From: an uncultured Muribaculaceae bacterium
Lineage (GTDB): Bacteria; Bacteroidota; Bacteroidia; Bacteroidales; Muribaculaceae
Length of the DNA stretch: 18,681 nt
Assembly (NCBI GenBank): GCA_910584495.1
Contig: CAJUAR010000060.1
Coordinates: forward strand, 1 to 18,681
Direction: 5' to 3'
Part shown: in pieces, positions 14,005-18,681 of the stretch
Numbering within the stretch: the first letter of the stretch is position 1
How the letters are laid out: each line of letters starts with the position of its first letter
Translations under genes and position numbers: made by a program
Notes under the pieces: generated by a model
The model's database searches: none
Told to the model about the DNA's origin: nothing
What the model saw: the letters and a program-made list of their open reading frames with translations, nothing else

Positions 14005-15624
14005 TTATTTCGAATCGGTAAGAGGGAAGTCGGCATCACCGGCTGCCAGGCTTTTAAGAGCTTGATTCACCACAGGGTCGTTTGCGTTGATGGTTTCGAA
14101 ATAACCATCCATACCCACGATGTCGCGGGCTATCAAAGCCTTTATCTGATTAACAATCAAAGGGGCAGAAATGTTGATGTAGTACCATCTCGGGGCAATA
14201 TTGCCTTTGGTATGAGCATAGTTGACAAACGACTGCAGCAGTACATTGTCGGCCGGCAGCTTTTGGATGAGCTCGGCGGTGCTCATGCTTTCGGATAGCT
14301 GTTCACGGTTGAGATCGGCATATTCGTAGGCAAACTTGCGGAGCAACCCAGCGTTGGCCACGCGCAGATAATAGTTTGTAACGCCCGTTGTATCGGACGG
14401 CACAAAGACATCGGGCACAATGCCTCCGCCACCATACACCAAACGGCCGGTTCCTGTCTCGAAAATCAAGGTGCTGTCCACCTGCACGCTGTCGGCCGAA
14501 AAAATTTCGCCACGGTCGTAGCGGTCTATGATTTCGTTCTCATATTCGTTGATGTGTCCTGGCTTGTAAGTTTTCTGTATGCAACGACCCGACGGCGTAT
14601 AGTAGCGCTGAACCGTTAGGCGGAATTCGCTTGAATCTTCAAGTTCAAACGGTCGCTGAACGAGTCCCTTGCCGAAAGAACGACGACCGACAATCAGACC
14701 GCGGTCGTTGTCCTGGATGGAACCGGCAAATATCTCGCTCGACGAAGCTGTAAATTCATCGATGAGAACCACAAGTTTAGCCTCGGTGAATGTACCTGTG
14801 CCATCGGCTTGCATCACAGAGTTGTCGCTCAACGAACGCCCCTTTGTCATTACAATAATATCGCCGGCATCGAGGAACTCATTGGCTGTCAGCACGGCCG
14901 GGCCCATGTAGCCACCGGTGTTTCCTCGTAAGTCTATTACATAAGCACGAGCACCGTCATAGGCCAATTGAGCCATTGTGGTGAGAAATTCCTGATAGGT
15001 ATTGTCGGCGAATTTGCCAAGACGGATATAGCCCACGGTATCATTGAGCAGATAAGCAGCATCAATTGGCGAAGAGGTGATTTCAGCGCGTACTATGTCG
15101 AATGTCAAAGGCTGAGAGCGTTGACGTTTGACTTTGACCTTAACATGTGTGTCCTTGGGGCCACGCAACATGCCGAAAATTTTTTCCTGGTCGATGTTCA
15201 CACCTGCCACATTCTCGCCATCAACTTCAATGATGCGGTCACCGGCATGGAGGCCCGCTTCATCGGCCGGCGAGCCGTTGATTACTTCAATGACATACAA
15301 AGTGTCGTTCATCATCTGGAACTGGATGCCAATTCCATAGAACGACCCTTCGAGATCGCGGTTTGCCATCACTCTGCTATCGGCCGGAATATATGCCGAA
15401 TGGGGGTCGAGATTATGCAGCAATTCGGGCAATGTAAGTTCTACAAGGCTGTCGAAGTCCACCGGGTCGACATAGCTGTCGCGAATAATGTCGAACACCT
15501 GGTCGAGCTTGTGGCGGGCAGCGCCTTGATGGCTGTTGCTGGACAGAGCCACGCCCATCCAGATGCCTATCACTAACGACAAGGCTGCAACAATGGGCAG
15601 CCATAGCATATATTTTTTTTGCAT
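14005..15624 (-). CDS. S41 family C-terminal processing protease (CtpA-like)
   Basis: A periplasmic serine protease that recognises C-termini of substrate proteins, 539 residues. An N-terminal hydrophobic helix (about 6-27) anchors or exports it. A PDZ domain spans about residues 90-170 (FYGIGIQFQM, GSPADEAGLHAGDRIIEVDG). The S41 core follows: YVIDLRGNTGG (228-238), then DEFTASSSEIFAG, in which S294 is the likely nucleophile, and RSFGKGLVQ with K319 as general base. The 25-residue Ser-Lys spacing matches CtpA. The C-terminal region (about 380-539) is longer than in minimal CtpA. Relatives process or degrade envelope proteins, but the substrate here is unknown. It lies 15 bases after the dCMP deaminase gene and 5 bases before the cyclo-ligase gene in the same operon. 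Confidence 0.94.
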   Translation of the reverse strand: MQKKYMLWLPIVAALSLVIGIWMGVALSSNSHQGAARHKLDQVFDIIRDSYVDPVDFDSLVELTLPELLHNLDPHSAYIPADSRVMANRDLEGSFYGIGIQFQMMNDTLYVIEVINGSPADEAGLHAGDRIIEVDGENVAGVNIDQEKIFGMLRGPKDTHVKVKVKRQRSQPLTFDIVRAEITSSPIDAAYLLNDTVGYIRLGKFADNTYQEFLTTMAQLAYDGARAYVIDLRGNTGGYMGPAVLTANEFLDAGDIIVMTKGRSLSDNSVMQADGTGTFTEAKLVVLIDEFTASSSEIFAGSIQDNDRGLIVGRRSFGKGLVQRPFELEDSSEFRLTVQRYYTPSGRCIQKTYKPGHINEYENEIIDRYDRGEIFSADSVQVDSTLIFETGTGRLVYGGGGIVPDVFVPSDTTGVTNYYLRVANAGLLRKFAYEYADLNREQLSESMSTAELIQKLPADNVLLQSFVNYAHTKGNIAPRWYYINISAPLIVNQIKALIARDIVGMDGYFETINANDPVVNQALKSLAAGDADFPLTDSK

Positions 15625-15639
15625 TTATTTTGAAAAAAA

Positions 15640-16062
15640 TTATGGTTCGGGGATATGGTCACATTCTATTCCGGCACGCTGCATAAGTTCAAGACCATCG
15701 ACAAGTCGATAGAGATCGCGAAATACCACTCGTTTAATGCCGGCCTGAATGATGAGCTTGGCGCATTCCAGACATGGCGAAGCTGTGACGTAGAGAGTTG
15801 AGCCCTCGCTGGAATTATTGCTTCGCGCCACTTTGGTAATGGCATTTGCTTCGGCATGAAGCACATATGGCTTTGTAATGCCGTTTTCGTCTTCGCACAC
15901 ATTTTCGAAGCCTGCCGGCGTGCCATTGAATCCATCGGAAATAATCATTTGGTTTTTGACCAGTAAGGCTCCCACTTTACGTCGTTCGCAGTAGGAATTT
16001 TCTGCCCATATCGAAGCCATTCGAAGATAACGGCGGTCTAAAGTTTCTTTTTTTGTTATCAT
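15640..16062 (-). CDS. Deoxycytidylate (dCMP) deaminase, ComEB-like
   Basis: A zinc enzyme of the cytidine/deoxycytidylate deaminase fold, 140 residues. The zinc and proton-shuttle motif HAE is at 69-71, and the zinc cysteines are in PCLEC (96-100). The upstream SYCERRKVGALLV and DGFNGTP segments are typical of dCMP deaminases and ComEB proteins, which are related to each other. The likely reaction is dCMP to dUMP, the substrate of thymidylate synthase. I chose the ATG at 16062, where MITKKETLDRRYLRMA begins as in the family. The longer reading from 16209 adds 49 residues that lie over the feoB 3' end and have no family match. The purine-rich stretch GAAAGAAAT just before this ATG may help initiation. 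It is the second gene of the feoAB operon, 19 bases after feoAB. Confidence 0.93.
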   Translation of the reverse strand: MITKKETLDRRYLRMASIWAENSYCERRKVGALLVKNQMIISDGFNGTPAGFENVCEDENGITKPYVLHAEANAITKVARSNNSSEGSTLYVTASPCLECAKLIIQAGIKRVVFRDLYRLVDGLELMQRAGIECDHIPEP

Positions 16063-16081
16063 TATTTCTTTCAAAGAGAGG

Positions 16082-18487
16082 TCAGAATAGAAGTGCCAGT
16101 TTGTAGACAGCAAAAGCAATAATCCATGCAACGGCAGTATTATAGACAATGCTGAAGGCAGCATAATGCCACGAGCCTGTTTCGCGTGAAATGGCCGCAA
16201 TCGAGGCAATGCACGGGCAGTAAAGAAGGATAAACACCATAAAGGAGAGAGCTTCGGCTGGGCCGAAGTCGGGTTTGCCGTTCACCGGCGATGGTGCTTC
16301 AAGGCGCTGCCCCAGGCGTTGGTCGCTCACTTCCTCGTCGTTGGTATAGAGCACGCCAAGAGTGGACACTACGATTTCCTTGGCCGGAACACCGGCCAGA
16401 GCAGCCACCGTCGAACGCCATGTAAAGCCTAAGGGTTCCATCACCGGATTTATAGCTTTGCCGGCCATTTCGAGATAAGAATCGCGAGAAGTGTCGATTT
16501 TGCTGTCGTCCATTGTCAATGCAGCAGTGCTGACCACTGCCTGGGGCTTATGAAGTGGAAAATAATTCAAGGCCCAGACAATGATGCTGGCAAAAAGGAT
16601 GATACCGCCCATTTTTTTGAGATACTGCTTACCTTTGGCCCAGGTGTGCGAGAACATTGCTTTAGCTGTCGGCATACGGTAGGGAGGAAGCTCCATTACA
16701 AATGGCGTTTCATCTTTCTTGAACATGAAACGACGCAGTAAGCGAGCCGTAATCACAGCCACGACGATACCTCCAAGATACAGGCTGCCAAAAACGAGCG
16801 TTGCATGCGAAGGGAAGAAGGTTCCTATCATCAATACATAGATTGGCAGACGTGCCGAGCAGCTCATAAAAGGATTGATAAGCACAGTGATTATACGGCT
16901 CGAACGGCTCTCGATACTACGCGAAGCCAAAATTGCAGGCACGTTGCAGCCAAACCCCATTACCAATGGGATGAACGATTTGCCATGGAGGCCTATGCAG
17001 TGCATCACTTTATCCATGATAAAGGCAGCTCTGGCCATATAGCCGCTGTCCTCCATCAGGGAAATGCAAAAAAAGAGAATCAGGATGTTGGGGAGGAATA
17101 CTATCACGCCGCCCACACCTCCAATGATGCCGTCGGCTACAAGGTCCTTGAGAGGTCCGGCGGGCATAAGCAGCTGAACAACATCGCTCAGCCACCCAAT
17201 AGCTGTCTCAATCCAGCCCATAGGGTAGCTACCGAGAGCAAACGTGGCCCAAAAGATGACAAACATCAAGGCGAAGAAAATGGGGAAACCCAGCACTTTG
17301 TTTGTTGCCAGAGAATCGATAAAACGTGTGGCACCGTTTTTCTTCGCTTTACCGGCTATAAAAGTCTCGGCTAAGGCACCGTCGACAAAACCGTATTTTT
17401 CGGCTGCGACAATCGACGATATGTCCTCATCTCGAATATTTTCTATGTGGGCGCGAAGTTTGTCGCGTTCAATGATTATTTTGGTGTTTGTTTTGCCGTC
17501 CTCAATTTCATCCTCAATCTGGTGGTCTCCTTCCAGCAGTTTGATTGCCAGATAACGTGGCGAGAAATGTTTGGCCATTGTAGGAGTAGCCTTGATACTG
17601 TCCACAAGCTTTCGGACAGCCCTTTCGATGTCGCTGCCAAGATTCACATGGATATGACGCACGCTGTCGTCGTGGCCTTCATACACAGCAATAACATGGT
17701 CGAAGAGATTGTTAAGGCCTTCGCCGGTCTTCGACACAACGGGCACCATGGGCACACCAATCATCCGGCCTAATGTTTTATAGTCGAGCTTGGCACCTGA
17801 ACGACGCAGTTCGTCGAACATGTTCAGGGCAATGACCATGGAATAGTCCATGTCGATGAGTTCCGTTGTCAAATAGAGATTACGCTCCAGATTGGAGCTG
17901 TCAACCACATTAATAATGACATCGGGAGTGTTTTCGCGGAGATATTCGCGCACGTACAATTCCTCAGGCGAATAACACGCCAGCGAATAAGTGCCCGGCA
18001 GGTCAACGATTGAGAATGTATAGTCGCCATAACGGAAAGTTTCACCCTTTGCATCGACTGTCACGCCGCTGTAGTTGCCCACATGCTCCTTTGCGCCGGA
18101 CGCGGCATTGAAAAGCGATGTTTTGCCGCAATTGGGATTGCCGATAAGGGCCACGGTAATGTGATGACTGCGATGGTGGAAATCTTTATGTGCCTTAAGG
18201 TTCTCGCCTTCGGATGGAGTTACACACTCTGCAAAGTGAGTCATGGCTGAAAGTTCGGCTCCGTCGACAGGCACAACATCTATCATTGATGCTTCCGAGG
18301 CCCGGAGTGAAATCTCATAGCCCATTATACTATAGTTAATCGGGTCTTGCAAGGGGGCATGTAGCACCACTTTCACCGCATGGCCTTTGACAAAGCCCAT
18401 CTCCATGACGCGCTTTCGGAACGCCCCATGTCCGTGTACTTTGACAACAACAGCTGTCTGTCCTGTACTAAGCTCCGATAGTTTCAT
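16082..18487 (-). CDS. feoAB: Fused FeoA-FeoB ferrous iron transport protein
   Basis: Inner-membrane Fe(II) importer of 801 residues. Residues 1-75 form a FeoA (SH3-like) domain, with MEMGFVKG and SIMGYEISLRASEA as its usual segments. After a short linker comes the cytoplasmic G domain: G1 GNPNCGKTS (116-124), G2 T143, G3 DLPG (162-165), G4 NMFD (222-225) and G5 near VVSKTGEG. The helical GDI domain follows, then a membrane domain with two Gate repeats, including GFGCNVPAI and FMSCSARLP, whose cysteines are conserved in FeoB, and GVPAKEIVVSTLGVLY. Fusion of FeoA to FeoB is common in Bacteroidota. The start at 18487 is the natural FeoA start (MKLSELSTGQ). A TATATTTG box lies 61 bases upstream, and an inverted repeat (18506-18527) sits in the leader. 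It is the first gene of a four-gene operon. Confidence 0.97.
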   Translation of the reverse strand: MKLSELSTGQTAVVVKVHGHGAFRKRVMEMGFVKGHAVKVVLHAPLQDPINYSIMGYEISLRASEASMIDVVPVDGAELSAMTHFAECVTPSEGENLKAHKDFHHRSHHITVALIGNPNCGKTSLFNAASGAKEHVGNYSGVTVDAKGETFRYGDYTFSIVDLPGTYSLACYSPEELYVREYLRENTPDVIINVVDSSNLERNLYLTTELIDMDYSMVIALNMFDELRRSGAKLDYKTLGRMIGVPMVPVVSKTGEGLNNLFDHVIAVYEGHDDSVRHIHVNLGSDIERAVRKLVDSIKATPTMAKHFSPRYLAIKLLEGDHQIEDEIEDGKTNTKIIIERDKLRAHIENIRDEDISSIVAAEKYGFVDGALAETFIAGKAKKNGATRFIDSLATNKVLGFPIFFALMFVIFWATFALGSYPMGWIETAIGWLSDVVQLLMPAGPLKDLVADGIIGGVGGVIVFLPNILILFFCISLMEDSGYMARAAFIMDKVMHCIGLHGKSFIPLVMGFGCNVPAILASRSIESRSSRIITVLINPFMSCSARLPIYVLMIGTFFPSHATLVFGSLYLGGIVVAVITARLLRRFMFKKDETPFVMELPPYRMPTAKAMFSHTWAKGKQYLKKMGGIILFASIIVWALNYFPLHKPQAVVSTAALTMDDSKIDTSRDSYLEMAGKAINPVMEPLGFTWRSTVAALAGVPAKEIVVSTLGVLYTNDEEVSDQRLGQRLEAPSPVNGKPDFGPAEALSFMVFILLYCPCIASIAAISRETGSWHYAAFSIVYNTAVAWIIAFAVYKLALLF

Positions 18488-18505
18488 CTTGTTTAATATT
18501 CAATC

Positions 18506-18527
18506 GACAAATTTCGCAATTTTTGTC
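18506..18527. promoter_or_regulatory. Inverted repeat in the feoAB leader, possible operator
   Basis: GACAAA (18506-18511) and TTTGTC (18522-18527) form a 6-bp inverted repeat around a 10-base AT-rich spacer. It lies between the proposed promoter and the feoAB ATG, where a repressor such as an iron-responsive DtxR/Fur-type protein could bind. The sequence does not closely match a Fur box that I know, so the regulator is not identified. Confidence 0.3.
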
Positions 18528-18547
18528 CGATTAGCCAAACTTTTAAA

Positions 18548-18555
18548 CAAATATA
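18548..18555 (-). promoter_or_regulatory. Probable -7 promoter box for the feoAB operon
   Basis: The minus strand reads TATATTTG, a full TAnnTTTG match. It predicts a transcript start near 18541 and a leader of about 54 bases containing the inverted repeat. No clear -33 TTTG is present. Confidence 0.5.
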
Positions 18556-18590
18556 ACGAAAAAAGCCCTGAAGGAGTGTTCTATAATGCA

Positions 18591-18624
18591 ACAAAGAGAA
18601 GACCGACAATGGTCCTCTCTTTGT
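18591..18624. terminator. 14-bp hairpin, terminator-like target of the adjacent intron
   Basis: ACAAAGAGAAGACC (18591-18604) pairs with GGTCCTCTCTTTGT (18611-18624) around loop GACAAT, with one A-C mismatch. Both ends are A/T-rich, so it could terminate in either direction, although no long T-tract follows it on the plus strand. It ends 6 bases before the 5' end of the group II intron. Class C introns typically insert just after such hairpins. Confidence 0.7.
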
Positions 18625-18630
18625 CATGTA

Positions 18631-18681
18631 GTTCGCCCGACATGGGCATAATCTAACGGGTGCAAGTCCCGAGCGCGCCCC
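18631..18681 (+). mobile_element. 5' end of a class C (IIC) group II intron, cut by the window end
   Basis: From GTTCGCCCGACATGGGC onward the sequence aligns base for base, without gaps, to my memory of the 5' domain I of the Oceanobacillus iheyensis class C intron. Shared elements are the GCCC/GGGC helix (18635-18638 with 18644-18647), the AATCTAACGGG stretch, and the CGGG...CCCG hairpin (18657-18660 with 18668-18671) with a GTGCAAGT-type loop. The canonical bacterial 5' end is GTGYG; here it is GTTCG. Only 51 bases are present, so the rest of the ribozyme and any reverse transcriptase/maturase lie beyond the window. The alignment is from memory and not from a search. Confidence 0.8.

Noticed and set aside
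16063..16209. 49-residue N-terminal extension of the dCMP deaminase
   Set aside because: It overlaps the feoB 3' end in another frame and has no match to the deaminase family, while M at 16062 gives the normal start.
1..18681. CRISPR arrays, tRNA or rRNA genes and IS elements with terminal repeats
   Set aside because: I read both strands and saw no regularly spaced repeats, tRNA cloverleaf or transposase. The only mobile element signal is the intron end at the right edge.

Overview
The window looks like a chromosomal segment of a gut-type Bacteroidota, most likely order Bacteroidales. The evidence is a FeoA-FeoB fusion, a DUF4286 protein next to RuvC, a dCMP deaminase / S41 protease / 5-FTHF cyclo-ligase cluster, TAnnTTTG-type -7 promoter boxes in the intergenic gaps, and the near absence of Shine-Dalgarno sites. 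The family (for example Muribaculaceae) is only a guess. Nearly all of it is housekeeping gene space, densely packed, with no rRNA, tRNA or CRISPR that I can see and no gap longer than about 150 bases without a feature.

Layout from left to right. A strong intrinsic terminator for an off-window gene ends 6 bases before the start codon of a plus-strand glycerate kinase (114-1175). That gene converges on and overlaps a minus-strand MBOAT O-acyltransferase (1160-2638). The MBOAT gene is divergent, across a short two-way promoter region, from a plus-strand NUDIX hydrolase (2718-3269). Next is a tightly coupled five-gene minus-strand operon, read from 10974 down to 3266: a 1352-residue protein with a Schlafen-type AlbA_2 domain, a family-2 glycosyltransferase, DUF4286, RuvC and LigA. 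Three of its four junctions overlap (two as ATGA) and the fourth has a 2-base gap. Divergent from this operon is a stand-alone TrpB2-type tryptophan synthase beta chain (11073-12434), then a membrane-anchored solute-binding protein (12539-13375) and a two-way terminator. The last block is a second minus-strand operon, read from 18487 down to 13430: FeoAB ferrous iron transporter, dCMP deaminase, S41 C-terminal processing protease and 5-formyltetrahydrofolate cyclo-ligase.

How the genes fit together. RuvC and LigA act at the end of recombination and replication (Holliday junction cleavage, nick sealing), and the large AlbA_2 protein is co-transcribed with them, which makes it the most interesting uncharacterised protein here. 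dCMP deaminase supplies dUMP, and 5-FTHF cyclo-ligase feeds the folate pool that thymidylate synthase uses, so two genes of the right-hand operon meet at dTMP synthesis.

The last 51 bases match the 5' end of a class C (IIC) group II intron, in plus orientation, lying 6 bases after a 14-bp hairpin. That is the kind of target class C introns use. The window stops inside this element, so its maturase, if there is one, lies outside. The clearest leads are the AlbA_2 protein, in which the third acidic position of the Schlafen nuclease signature appears to be Asn, and the unusual GTTCG 5' end of the intron.
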